From an uncultured Alphaproteobacteria bacterium (lineage in GTDB: Bacteria; Pseudomonadota; Alphaproteobacteria; HIMB59; GCA-002718135), in assembly GCA_902577945.1 (NCBI GenBank), contig CACHBB010000004.1, positions 1 to 64,000 of the forward strand: DNA of 64,000 bases, in the 5' to 3' direction. This document shows, in pieces, positions 33,202-40,719 of this stretch. How positions within the stretch are numbered: position 1 is the first letter of the stretch; each line of letters starts with the position of its first letter. The notes below the pieces were generated by a model. That model was given only the letters and a program-made list of their open reading frames with translations. It was not told the DNA's origin and did no database searches. The position numbers and the translations under genes were made by a program.

Positions 33202-33435
33202 TTAATAATCTCCTTTCAATTTAATTATAAATTATGATAGAATTTTTATTAAAAATTTATGAAGATCAACAATCTTTTTATTAATAAACCTAAAAGGTTT
33301 GAATAACTATTCGTCAATATTTATTATTTTTTATTAATAATATTATTTTTACTTAACTTAATTATTATTCAATAATAGAATATTCATAAAATTGTAAAAT
33401 TTTAATCTTAGGTTTTAAAAAGCAAAAGGAGATTT

Positions 33436-33756
33436 ATGTTATTTGAAAAATTACAAAAAGCATTTGAAGAAAAAGATGCAAAAGCTCACAGAGCTCTTTT
33501 CCATGAAGATCATGAATTTATTAGCCATAAGCAAAATAAAGTTTTTAAAAAAAGTGAAGGAAGCGAGGAGCAAACTTTAGAAATGTTTAATAATATTACT
33601 GAAGATAAAGTTCGTTGTATTTATGAAAATGATGAAATTTTAGTTACACATCGCTTTAATACTTATGCATCTGGCGATAAAGAAGCTTTAATGATGGTTG
33701 CATTAAAAAAAGATGGATTAATATGGAGAACAGAGACTGGTGCCACAGAAATGTGA
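33436..33756 (+). CDS. NTF2-like / SnoaL-like small protein (copy 1)
   Basis: 106 residues. The layout resembles the NTF2-like fold: helix FEKLQKAFEEKDA, then RALFHEDHEFISHKQNKVFKKSEG and strand-rich RCIYENDEILVTHRFNTY...ALMMVALKKDGLIWRTETGAT. Such proteins bind or isomerise small hydrophobic ligands or are cofactors of oxygenases; nothing specifies the ligand. A strong Shine-Dalgarno (AAAGGAGA) precedes it. The next gene is a paralogue 29 bases downstream, in a four-gene same-strand run ending at the AlkB-like gene. Confidence 0.65.
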   Translation: MLFEKLQKAFEEKDAKAHRALFHEDHEFISHKQNKVFKKSEGSEEQTLEMFNNITEDKVRCIYENDEILVTHRFNTYASGDKEALMMVALKKDGLIWRTETGATEM

Positions 33757-33785
33757 ATAAATTTTAATTTTATAAGGAGATAATT

Positions 33786-34130
33786 ATGAATTTAGGAGAA
33801 AAATTTGCTGAAGTATTTTTTAATTACACTGGTGAAACAAATGATGAAACACTTTCTTCTCTATTAGCAGATGATTTTATTTGGGAAACTATAACAAAAG
33901 CAAGGATTAATGATAAAATTTATGAAAACAAAGAAGAAACATTAAATACACTTGCACAAATTAAATCACCTCCTGATTGGAAAATTTTTTATAGTACTGA
34001 TGAAATACTAGTTGCATCATTACAAACAATTGCTCCAACAGATAATACTAAAAGAGGATTAATCGTTTCAGTTTTATTTGAAAAAGGTAAAGCAATTAAA
34101 ATGATTTCAGCAAATGGAGATGGAATATAA
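33786..34130 (+). CDS. NTF2-like / SnoaL-like small protein (copy 2)
   Basis: 114 residues, same fold and order of elements as the preceding gene: helix KFAEVFFNYTGETND, LSSLLADDFIWETITKA, then DWKIFYSTDEILVASLQTIAP...RGLIVSVLFEKGKAIKMISA. The shared DEILV motif before the last strands supports paralogy by tandem duplication followed by divergence. A strong Shine-Dalgarno (AAGGAGA) lies 8 bases before the ATG. Function unknown; the context suggests service to the same pathway as the AlkB-like oxygenase. Confidence 0.65.
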   Translation: MNLGEKFAEVFFNYTGETNDETLSSLLADDFIWETITKARINDKIYENKEETLNTLAQIKSPPDWKIFYSTDEILVASLQTIAPTDNTKRGLIVSVLFEKGKAIKMISANGDGI

Positions 34131-34152
34131 ACATTAAATATTAGGAATTCTT

Positions 34153-34422
34153 ATGAAAATTATTATGAATGTTAAATTAAAAGAAGGTTATGAAAAATGG
34201 AAAAATCTTTTTCTCAGTGTCGATACACATAGAGAAAAGTATGGAATAAAAGTTTTAGCATATGGCCATCCAAAAGATAATGAAAATAAAATTTATCAAG
34301 TTTTAGAGATTGAATCGATGGAAAAAATGCAAGAAGCAATGAAAGATCCAGAATTAGCAAAACTTAGAACTGAGGCTGGTGTTGATTTGGATAGTCAAGA
34401 AATTGTTTTTTTAGTTGAGTAG
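34153..34422 (+). CDS. ABM-like dimeric alpha/beta-barrel small protein
   Basis: 89 residues. The beta-alpha-beta-beta-alpha-beta order (MKIIMNVKLK / GYEKWKNLFLSVDTHREKYG / IKVLAYGHPKDNENKIYQVLEIES / MEKMQEAMKDPELAKLRTEAG / EIVFLVE) fits antibiotic-biosynthesis-monooxygenase-like or related ferredoxin-fold proteins. The function is unknown. The last codons (LDSQEIVFLVE) recur as a decayed copy at 36205-36240. It lies 60 bases upstream of the AlkB-like gene. Confidence 0.65.
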   Translation: MKIIMNVKLKEGYEKWKNLFLSVDTHREKYGIKVLAYGHPKDNENKIYQVLEIESMEKMQEAMKDPELAKLRTEAGVDLDSQEIVFLVE

Positions 34423-34467
34423 GTTTTAATTTTATAGAAAAAGATACGGTATGAATTAAATATAATT

Positions 34468-34498
34468 AAAGACTTCTTCACTATGGAAGCTTTTTTTT
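34468..34498 (+). promoter_or_regulatory. Hairpin with U-tract overlapping the alkB start codon
   Basis: AAAG-A-CTTC (34468-34476) pairs with GAAG-CTTT (34486-34493) with one bulged A, leaving a 9-base loop (TTCACTATG) that contains the alkB ATG, and is followed by a run of T to 34498. It could be a weak terminator for the upstream three-gene cluster or a translation-controlling element of alkB. A related hairpin precedes the 2-oxoglutarate oxygenase at 36310. Confidence 0.45.
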
Positions 34499-35526
34499 AT
34501 ATTATTATTTTAATATTAATGATTTTTTATCTTGTAACACCGCTGATATTGATTTTTTCAAGCTCTTTAGGCTTAATTATTGACCCTTTCTGGTCTATTT
34601 CACCATTTGTTTGGGTATTTATTCTAGTTCCCATTATTGATTTAGTTTTACCTTATTTAAATAAGCAAGATGTCGATTTAGAAGAAAATATATTCCATAA
34701 TTTTTCTATTTTGATTGTTCTTCCTTGTATTTTATTTCTAATAATTTTTGGTTTAATTGTTGTATCTAATCCTTCAATAACATTTTTAACTGCTGCTGCT
34801 TTAGGTGCAGCTGTTGGTATGTCAGGTGGTTCAATTGGTATTACAACAGCCCATGAGCTAATTCATCGACAAAATAAATATATGCGAGGTATTGGTGTGT
34901 TATTATTAATTGTATGTTGCTATGGTCATTTTCGCATAGAGCATATTTATGGTCATCACCGAAATGTTGCTACTAAAGAAGATCCAGCTACTGCTAGAAG
35001 AGGTGAAAATTTTTATTTTTATTTTGTTCGCTGTGTTATTAATAGTGTCATCTCTTCATGGAATATTGAAAAAAATATACTTTTAAAAAGAAATATAAAT
35101 TTATTAAATATTCGAAACAGAATGTTGCATTATTTCGTATTAGAATTTTTATTTTTAATAATTTCTTTTTATATTGCTGGTATAAATGGACTAGTATTTG
35201 TTTTGTTTCACTCTTTTATTTCAATACTATTACTTGAGCTTGTTAATTACATTCAACATTATGGTTTAGAAAGAAAAATGGAAAATGGTAAATATGAAAA
35301 ATTTACTGATCATCACTCATGGAATAGTCGTCATATATCCGCTAACTGGTCTACATTCAATTTAGGCCTGCATGCAGAACACCATCATAGAGCATCAAAA
35401 CACTATCCTCTTTTATCACAAGAAGAAAAATCAGTAGAAATGCCTGCCAACTATTCCATAATGTTAATAATGGCTTTAATTCCACCTTTATGGTTTTTTG
35501 TAATGGATAAAAAAATACATAATTAA
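34483..35526 (+). CDS. alkB: AlkB-type membrane di-iron hydroxylase
   Basis: 347 residues with six or so TM helices. The eight-histidine pattern of AlkB is intact: HELIH (124-128), EHIYGHHRNVAT (153-164), NYIQHYG (255-261) and LHAEHHHR (296-303). Members hydroxylate the terminal carbon of alkanes or related alkyl chains using a rubredoxin for electrons. No rubredoxin or rubredoxin reductase gene lies in the window. It is shorter than typical AlkB (~400), mainly at the ends. The ATG at 34483 lies in a hairpin loop and has no Shine-Dalgarno; ATG at 34519 (residue 13) is an alternative, though it would shorten the first helix. Substrate inferred, not proven. Confidence 0.85.
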   Translation: MEAFFYIIILILMIFYLVTPLILIFSSSLGLIIDPFWSISPFVWVFILVPIIDLVLPYLNKQDVDLEENIFHNFSILIVLPCILFLIIFGLIVVSNPSITFLTAAALGAAVGMSGGSIGITTAHELIHRQNKYMRGIGVLLLIVCCYGHFRIEHIYGHHRNVATKEDPATARRGENFYFYFVRCVINSVISSWNIEKNILLKRNINLLNIRNRMLHYFVLEFLFLIISFYIAGINGLVFVLFHSFISILLLELVNYIQHYGLERKMENGKYEKFTDHHSWNSRHISANWSTFNLGLHAEHHHRASKHYPLLSQEEKSVEMPANYSIMLIMALIPPLWFFVMDKKIHN

Positions 35527-35550
35527 ATTACTATAGAAAACAATAAATAA

Positions 35551-35575
35551 GCGGGAAATTAATCCCGCTTTTATT
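35551..35575. terminator. Bidirectional rho-independent terminator
   Basis: GCGGGA (35551-35556), loop AATTAA, TCCCGC (35563-35568), then TTTTATTTT. It ends the alkB transcript, and with the AT-rich left flank it also serves the convergent 4-TM gene. Confidence 0.85.
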
Positions 35576-35614
35576 TTAATTAAAACAAGCGGCTATTAAA
35601 ACGTTTGATATATA

Positions 35615-36046
35615 TTAATACCCCTCAAATATTGTTCTAATAATAATTAAAATTAATCCAACTAATGGGAACATAACTCCTCTAATATTAGGAGTAATTC
35701 CATAATTATTTACAAGATTAAAGTACCTAACTAATGAACTAATTAAAGCTATTGCAAAAAGCATAAATAAAAATGAATACCAAAACTTATATTGTACTAC
35801 ATTTTCTTCATAAGTATTCCCAGTAACATCAAAAGTTAATAATATTGACATTAATAACATTGTTAAAAAAACAGCACCTAAAGGGCCTCTAAAAACTAAC
35901 TTGGGTTCTTCATTTGAAAAACCTAATTCATTAAAAAATTTATTATTAAAATAAAACTGATAAATAATAAATAAATTAAAAAGCATAAATAAAACATGGA
36001 ATGTAAATGCCATTGTTCCTCCAGCCTCTAAAATATATTGGGCCAT
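35615..36046 (-). CDS. Small 4-TM membrane protein next to alkB (family member 1)
   Basis: 143 residues with four hydrophobic segments (about 12-32, 53-71, 87-105, 121-138). It is homologous to the protein at 48996-49397: both start EAGG/ETAGG, continue F..HV, share NKxF...GF and RGPLG/GRPLG before TM2, and end with P.I..IIRxxF/Y. I do not recognise a named family. A strong Shine-Dalgarno (AAAGGAGA) precedes it, unlike most genes here. It shares a terminator with alkB, and its paralogue follows a Rieske oxygenase, so a role linked to iron oxygenases (anchor, electron path or substrate entry) is a testable inference. Confidence 0.75.
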   Translation of the reverse strand: MAQYILEAGGTMAFTFHVLFMLFNLFIIYQFYFNNKFFNELGFSNEEPKLVFRGPLGAVFLTMLLMSILLTFDVTGNTYEENVVQYKFWYSFLFMLFAIALISSLVRYFNLVNNYGITPNIRGVMFPLVGLILIIIRTIFEGY

Positions 36047-36204
36047 AAAATCTCCTTTTTTAAAATAATTATAAAATTAATGATGATTCTTAATAAAAAA
36101 CTATTAAAAAATTATGAATAAAAATATTTTAATCTAATTTAATTGCTGTTGAGAGTTATACTCTAGTTTTTGTACAGAAATTTCTAAATTTTCTATTAAA
36201 TCAT

Positions 36205-36240
36205 TTAGATAGCCAAGAAATAGTTTTTTTAGTTGAGTAG
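36205..36240 (+). pseudogene. Relic of the ABM-like gene: last 11 codons plus stop
   Basis: Encodes LDSQEIVFLVE and TAG. By my alignment it matches the 3' end of the intact gene (34387-34422) at 33 of 36 bases, and all differences are synonymous. In-frame sequence upstream of it no longer resembles the intact gene. The similarity extends weakly into the following leader (…TATAATTAAA). It marks an old duplication that joined this region to the 2-oxoglutarate oxygenase gene. Confidence 0.8.
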
Positions 36241-36271
36241 ATTATAATTAAAAAATAGAATATAATTAAAC

Positions 36272-36309
36272 GGGGTATAAAGCCCTCTCCACTGAGGGAG
36301 TTTTGCCCC
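36272..36309 (+). promoter_or_regulatory. Nested hairpin abutting the start codon of the 2OG oxygenase gene
   Basis: GGGG (36272-36275) can pair with CCCC (36306-36309), enclosing AA/UU pairs and an inner stem CCCTC (36283-36287) with GAGGG (36294-36298) around loop TCCACT. The ATG follows immediately at 36310, with no room for a Shine-Dalgarno and no T-tract. The sequence AAAG-stem-CTYCACT-stem resembles the alkB start hairpin. It is a candidate translational control element; it does not match a riboswitch I can identify. Confidence 0.5.
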
Positions 36310-37170
36310 ATGATAAATATGAAAATACAAGAAGAAAATATTAGTTATTTTATTAATCTTGATAAATTTCCTATACACGAACCTCAAAGTTCAAAATATC
36401 AAACAATTGTAAAAGAAGCACGTGAAGCACTAGATTATGATGGTTGCTATGTTTTGAAATCCATTGTTAATTCAAATGCAATTAAAGATATGCAACATGA
36501 AGCATCAAGTATTGAGAGTTTTGCGCATTATACATCTAATAAAGTAAATGTTTACTTTAGTAAGGATGATCCATCGTATCCTAAAGACCATCCACGTCGT
36601 TTTTTTATGGAAAGAAGTAACGGATTTGTTTCAGGTGATAAATTTCCAGAAAAATCCAAGATAAAAGATTTATATTATTCTGAAATACTAAAAAACTTTA
36701 TTGCAGATTGTTTGGAAGTAAAAATGTATCACTATGCTGATCCTTTAGCTTCGCTAACAATAAATGTAAATAAACCAGGTGATCGTTTTTCTTGGCATTA
36801 CGATACAAATGAATTTACTGTCACTATGCTTGTGCAAGATTGTGATAAAGGAGGTATATTTCAATACGTACCAAGTATTAGAAATAAAGATGATGAATGT
36901 TATGATGAAGTTCAAAAACTTCTTCATGGAGATACCTCAAAGATAAAAGAAATAAAACTTAATGAAGGTGATCTTCAATTATTTAAGGGTCGCTATGCAC
37001 TTCACCGAGCAACTAGAGCAGAAGGAAATAAAACAAGAAATTTAGTTGTATTCACATACACTGAAAAAGAAAACGTTATTGGCTCTACTTATAGAACAGA
37101 AGAGCTCTACGGCAAAACTCTTGACGTTCATAAACAGACAAAAGTTAGAAGTGATAATTTAACAGATTAA
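36310..37170 (+). CDS. Fe(II)/2-oxoglutarate-dependent oxygenase
   Basis: 286 residues. The iron facial triad is visible as His163-Tyr-Asp165 in FSWHYDTNEFTVTM and His232 in YALHRAT; Arg243 in KTRNLVVFTY is the likely 2-oxoglutarate anchor. The pattern WHYD...GGIFQYVP...GDLQLFKGR..LHR resembles 2OG oxygenases acting on small molecules, such as amino-acid hydroxylases of the HalD/BesE-like group. Substrate unknown. An ATG at 36319 (Met4) is an alternative start. The next gene, a beta-hydroxyacid dehydrogenase, begins 4 bases after its stop, suggesting that a hydroxylated product is then oxidised by NAD(P). Confidence 0.8.
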   Translation: MINMKIQEENISYFINLDKFPIHEPQSSKYQTIVKEAREALDYDGCYVLKSIVNSNAIKDMQHEASSIESFAHYTSNKVNVYFSKDDPSYPKDHPRRFFMERSNGFVSGDKFPEKSKIKDLYYSEILKNFIADCLEVKMYHYADPLASLTINVNKPGDRFSWHYDTNEFTVTMLVQDCDKGGIFQYVPSIRNKDDECYDEVQKLLHGDTSKIKEIKLNEGDLQLFKGRYALHRATRAEGNKTRNLVVFTYTEKENVIGSTYRTEELYGKTLDVHKQTKVRSDNLTD

Positions 37171-37174
37171 AATT

Positions 37175-38107
37175 ATGAAAAAAATTGGAATGATTGGTCT
37201 TGGAAATATGGGAAGTGCAGTTGCACGGAATATTCAAAGAGCTAAATACCCTCTTTATGTTTATGATATTAACAAAGAAGCTGGAAAAAATGTAATAAAT
37301 AATGGTGGTATAGTTACTAACTCTCCAAAAGAACTTTTAAATGATGTTGATATAGTTGTTTCAATGGTTTTTGGACCAAAAGAAATTGAGGATGTTTTAA
37401 AGGGTGAAAATGGTATGCTCCAAACATCTTGCAAAGATAAAATTTGGATAGATTTAACAACTAGCTCCCCTACTCTTATGAGGAATTTAGCAAATGAATT
37501 TGAAGATGCTGGTGGATATGCAGTAGATGCCCCTGTTACAGGATCATTAGACTCAGCTATTCGCGGAGATATGATAATGTTTGTTGGTGGATCAGAAATT
37601 GCTTTAAAAAAAGCTAAGGAAGTTTTGGATAGAATTGGTAAAACAAGACGAGTGGGAAAATATGGCAATGGATACGTAGCAAAACTTGTTAATAATCAAT
37701 TATGGAAAATTCATGCTTCAGCAATTGGAGAGGCAATGGTCTTAGCTAAAAAAGCAGGTTTAGAACCAGATGTTTGGTGGGAAGTAATGAAAGGTGGTGC
37801 AGCAGATAGCTTTGTTCTTCATCACGATGTGCCATCAATATTTGCTGGTCATTATGATCCATCATTTCGCGTAGAATTAGCTTTAAAGGATTTAGATTTG
37901 ATACAAGAATTAATTAAAGAAAATAATACTAGAGCAGAATTAACTAATGCAGCACACAAAAGATTTAAAGAAGCCAAAGAACGTTACGGTGATGAAGCTG
38001 GAGAAATGACAGTTTGTAAATTAATTGAAGAAGATGGAAATGTTAATTTACAAGTAGATGGTGATTGGGTTGCGCCATGGGAAGTAAAACATCCTAATGA
38101 TACATAG
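37175..38107 (+). CDS. 3-hydroxyisobutyrate-dehydrogenase-family NAD(P) oxidoreductase
   Basis: 310 residues. N-terminal Rossmann motif GMIGLGNMGSAVARN (5-19), the substrate signature DAPVTGSLDSAIRG (118-131) and catalytic Lys170 in GNGYVAKLVNNQLW identify the beta-hydroxyacid dehydrogenase family (3-hydroxyisobutyrate, tartronate semialdehyde, gamma-hydroxybutyrate and similar substrates). The C-terminal helical domain has the usual ALKDLDLIQEL segment. It lies 4 bases after the 2OG oxygenase stop and 3 bases before an SMR-like transporter, so the three form an operon; exact substrate unknown. Confidence 0.88.
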   Translation: MKKIGMIGLGNMGSAVARNIQRAKYPLYVYDINKEAGKNVINNGGIVTNSPKELLNDVDIVVSMVFGPKEIEDVLKGENGMLQTSCKDKIWIDLTTSSPTLMRNLANEFEDAGGYAVDAPVTGSLDSAIRGDMIMFVGGSEIALKKAKEVLDRIGKTRRVGKYGNGYVAKLVNNQLWKIHASAIGEAMVLAKKAGLEPDVWWEVMKGGAADSFVLHHDVPSIFAGHYDPSFRVELALKDLDLIQELIKENNTRAELTNAAHKRFKEAKERYGDEAGEMTVCKLIEEDGNVNLQVDGDWVAPWEVKHPNDT

Positions 38108-38110
38108 CTT

Positions 38111-38437
38111 ATGTTATTAACTTATATATTTTTACTTTCAGCTGTTGTCCTAGGAACTGCATCTAATATTTTTGCCAAAGAAGCTTATGGATTTACAAAA
38201 TTATTTCCCTCCTTTTTAAGTGCGTTAACAATAATTCTGTGTATGTATTGTTTATCACAAGTGATGAAAACAATTTCAGCAGGATATACTTATGCTACTT
38301 TTGCTGGACTATGTATTATTGCAACCACAATCCTAGGTATTTTAAGATTTAATCAATGGCCTAATTTATATGCCTTTTTAGGATTAATTTTTATTATTAT
38401 TGGAGTTATATTAGTAAATCTTTTAGGAAAAAATTAA
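38111..38437 (+). CDS. Small multidrug-resistance-like (EmrE-type) 4-TM transporter
   Basis: 108 residues with four TM helices (about 2-20, 32-50, 58-75, 84-104), the size of SMR-family proteins. FLLSAVVLGTASNIFAKEA matches the first helix of SMR proteins, though the key acidic residue Glu14 of EmrE is replaced by Gly or Thr here, while a Glu lies at residue 24 (KEAYG). It therefore may export a different substrate, perhaps one linked to the two upstream enzymes. It is single-copy here, so it would act as a homodimer. Confidence 0.65.
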   Translation: MLLTYIFLLSAVVLGTASNIFAKEAYGFTKLFPSFLSALTIILCMYCLSQVMKTISAGYTYATFAGLCIIATTILGILRFNQWPNLYAFLGLIFIIIGVILVNLLGKN

Positions 38438-38439
38438 TC

Positions 38440-39375
38440 TTAAGTTCTAAGTGTTGTTTTAGCAACAACTAAAGATTTTTTTCTATTTTCTCTAAAGACT
38501 ATATATATACCACTTGCAACAATAAGAATGATACCAATAAAAGAATAAAAATCTGGCAATTCATCAAAAATAAAAAAACCTAAAATTACCGCAAAAATTA
38601 AATGAACATATTCTGCAGGTGCATTTATTAATGGAGACCCTACTCTATAAGCTGCAATTAAAGACATAATGCCTAAACTTCCTAAAACTCCAATGAATAA
38701 AATAAAGATAACGGTTTGAATGTCATTAAGGATCCAGGGATTATTTAAATTATCAAGAATATTAAAATTTATATCTGAGTTATATATCAAAGCACTAATT
38801 AAAGTTCCTCCAATAAATGAACCTATATAAATATGAAAAGTCTGTTGAAATAACGAATCTTTATCAGAAGTCTTTTTCGCTAATGTCATGGACAGAGCAT
38901 AACTGAACGCTGTAATAATAGGAAATATCATATAGATATTTATATTTGTGAAATCAGGCTTAATAATTAGCAGTGTTCCAGAGAAACCAACGATAATACT
39001 AAATATTCTATTCATACCTATTTCATTTTTTAAAATTAAATAAGAGAATATTGTAATAAAAAAAGGACTAACAAAAAATAAGGCTGTTGCTTCAGCAAGG
39101 CCAATTTTACTTAATGAAATAAAAAATAATAAAAAACCAAAAAAAAATGATATGCCTCTAAAGACAGCAACATAAGGATATGCAGAACTAAAGACAATAT
39201 TCTGTTTTGTATAAAGTAAATAAAAAATTAAAATTAAAGATCCTACTGTTGCTCTGAAAGATAGTATTTGAAGCAATGACAGATCATTAACTGTTAACTT
39301 TATTAAAGTATCGTGGACAATGAACAACAACATTCCAAATATAATCAGTATTAATCCTTTAATATTGTTATTCAT
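38440..39375 (-). CDS. EamA/DMT-family transporter
   Basis: 311 residues with ten hydrophobic segments arranged as two EamA repeats (about 5-135 and 145-295). SFRATVGSLILIFYLL, AEATALFFVSPFFITIFSYLILKNEI and PAEYVHLIFAVILGFFIFDELP are family-typical. Substrate unknown (DMT proteins usually export metabolites such as amino acids). It converges with the SMR-like gene, leaving 2 bases between stops, and is divergent from the ion-channel gene. Confidence 0.85.
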   Translation of the reverse strand: MNNNIKGLILIIFGMLLFIVHDTLIKLTVNDLSLLQILSFRATVGSLILIFYLLYTKQNIVFSSAYPYVAVFRGISFFFGFLLFFISLSKIGLAEATALFFVSPFFITIFSYLILKNEIGMNRIFSIIVGFSGTLLIIKPDFTNINIYMIFPIITAFSYALSMTLAKKTSDKDSLFQQTFHIYIGSFIGGTLISALIYNSDINFNILDNLNNPWILNDIQTVIFILFIGVLGSLGIMSLIAAYRVGSPLINAPAEYVHLIFAVILGFFIFDELPDFYSFIGIILIVASGIYIVFRENRKKSLVVAKTTLRT

Positions 39376-39433
39376 TAAATAAGGTATTAATACTATTTTT
39401 GTTTTAGAATAAACAAAAAATGGATTTTATAAG

Positions 39434-40120
39434 GTGATAGATTTTTTTTCTAAATTGCGAGATAACCGAATTTTTCAATTTACTGTTGTAATCATTATAA
39501 TTCTCAATGCAGTATTAATTGGAGCAACTACCTATGAATTAGAACCTTTATTTTTAAATTTCATTCATCTTCTTGATTATGCAATCACAATTTTTTTTGT
39601 TATTGAAATTTTGATACGATTTATAGGAGAAAAGGAGAAAAAAAACTTCTTTAAAGATGGTTGGAATGTATTTGATACAATTATAGTAGCTATATCACTT
39701 ATCCCTATACCAAATAATTCTAGCTACTTAGTTTTGAGATTGCTAAGAATATTTAGAGTATTAAGGTTAATTTCAGTTATTCCAGAGCTAAAAAAGATTA
39801 TTGAAGCAATTCTAGCATCAATAAAAAGAGTTTTTTACGTTAGTCTTCTTCTTTTTATAATACTGTATATTTACGCAACTATGGGCTCAATCTTATTTGG
39901 TGAAGATGATCCTGAAAGATGGGCAGATCTTGGTATTTCTCTAATAACACTTTTTCAGGTATTAACATTATCTAGCTGGGAAAATGTAATGTTACCTATG
40001 CAAGCAATTTATTGGTGGTCGTGGATTTATTTCTTTAGTTTTATAACAATATGCTCAATTACGATTTTAAATTTAGTAATTGCCATTCTGGTAGACGTTG
40101 TAAATCATCAAAAAAATTAA
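39434..40120 (+). CDS. Single-domain voltage-gated cation channel
   Basis: 228 residues with six TM helices, starting at GTG (AAGGTG). S4 carries four arginines at three-residue spacing (LRLLRIFRVLRLI, Arg102/105/108/111). The pore is LFQVLTLSSWENVM (174-186). In NaChBac-type sodium channels the filter is TLESW; here the glutamate position is Ser180 and a glutamate appears one residue after Trp (Glu183), so ion selectivity is uncertain. S6 ends with LNLVIAILVDVV, and the usual C-terminal coiled coil is nearly absent. It should act as a homotetramer in the inner membrane. The bactofilin gene follows 91 bases downstream. Confidence 0.85.
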   Translation: MIDFFSKLRDNRIFQFTVVIIIILNAVLIGATTYELEPLFLNFIHLLDYAITIFFVIEILIRFIGEKEKKNFFKDGWNVFDTIIVAISLIPIPNNSSYLVLRLLRIFRVLRLISVIPELKKIIEAILASIKRVFYVSLLLFIILYIYATMGSILFGEDDPERWADLGISLITLFQVLTLSSWENVMLPMQAIYWWSWIYFFSFITICSITILNLVIAILVDVVNHQKN

Positions 40121-40211
40121 AATTAATATATTTTAATATAAAATTATGTTAATTAGAGATTAAATTGCAGTCGTAGAATACCTGCATTATCAAAACACAA
40201 TGGAGGGATAA

Positions 40212-40670
40212 ATGTTTGATAAAAAAGAAGATAATACTACTTCAACGCCAGATGTATTTAGACCTGCAAAGGGTTCAGCAAAGGTTGTAATTGGTAATGG
40301 AGTAACCATTAGCGGTGAGATTAAAAAAGCAGATGAAGTACAAATTGATGGAGAAGCAGACGTTATAATGAAAACAGATAATTTAGTTGTAGGCGCAACT
40401 GGTAATTGCAAAGGTGATATTGAAACTCATAATGCAGATATTTGGGGTGTGTTTGACGGTGATATCAAGGCTTCAGGAACATTAACTATACAAGAACAAG
40501 GAAGAGTATCCGGTAAAATAGAGTATCAGAACATGCAAATTAAGCTTGGTGGTCAAGTAAGTGGTGATATTAAATTATCAGATAAAATTCAATCCATTAA
40601 AAAAGATCCTAAAACTGTAGCTGATGATAATGTATCTTTACAAGATGCAATGAAGAAAGATGGAAAGTAG
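40212..40670 (+). CDS. Bactofilin-family cytoskeletal protein
   Basis: 152 residues. The beta-helical bactofilin core (about 24-130) shows the regular six-residue repeats VVIGNGVTISGEI, EVQIDGEADVIMKTDNLVVG and GVFDGDIKASGTLTIQEQGRVSG, flanked by disordered polar tails. Bactofilins polymerise without nucleotides and scaffold local cell-wall synthesis or shape. A strong Shine-Dalgarno (TGGAGGGA) lies 6 bases before the ATG, implying abundant expression. A long hairpin and T-run follow the gene, so it is probably monocistronic. Confidence 0.9.
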   Translation: MFDKKEDNTTSTPDVFRPAKGSAKVVIGNGVTISGEIKKADEVQIDGEADVIMKTDNLVVGATGNCKGDIETHNADIWGVFDGDIKASGTLTIQEQGRVSGKIEYQNMQIKLGGQVSGDIKLSDKIQSIKKDPKTVADDNVSLQDAMKKDGK

Positions 40671-40719
40671 AAATTAAATTAATTTTTAACAATTAATTAT
40701 TATTTTTAACTTATCACTT

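Noticed and set aside
33286-33300. AAACCT-AAA-AGGTTT inverted repeat in the gap upstream of the NTF2-like genes
   Set aside because: Six-base arms in AT-rich DNA are weak and no second copy or clear promoter context was seen.
36272-36309. Known SAM-II or SAM-V riboswitch in front of the 2OG oxygenase gene
   Set aside because: The position in an AT-rich marine alphaproteobacterium is suggestive, but I could not match the conserved pseudoknot bases and the leader is short.
37261-37668. Minus-strand 135-codon ORF within the hydroxyacid dehydrogenase gene
   Set aside because: Antisense shadow with no recognisable motif.
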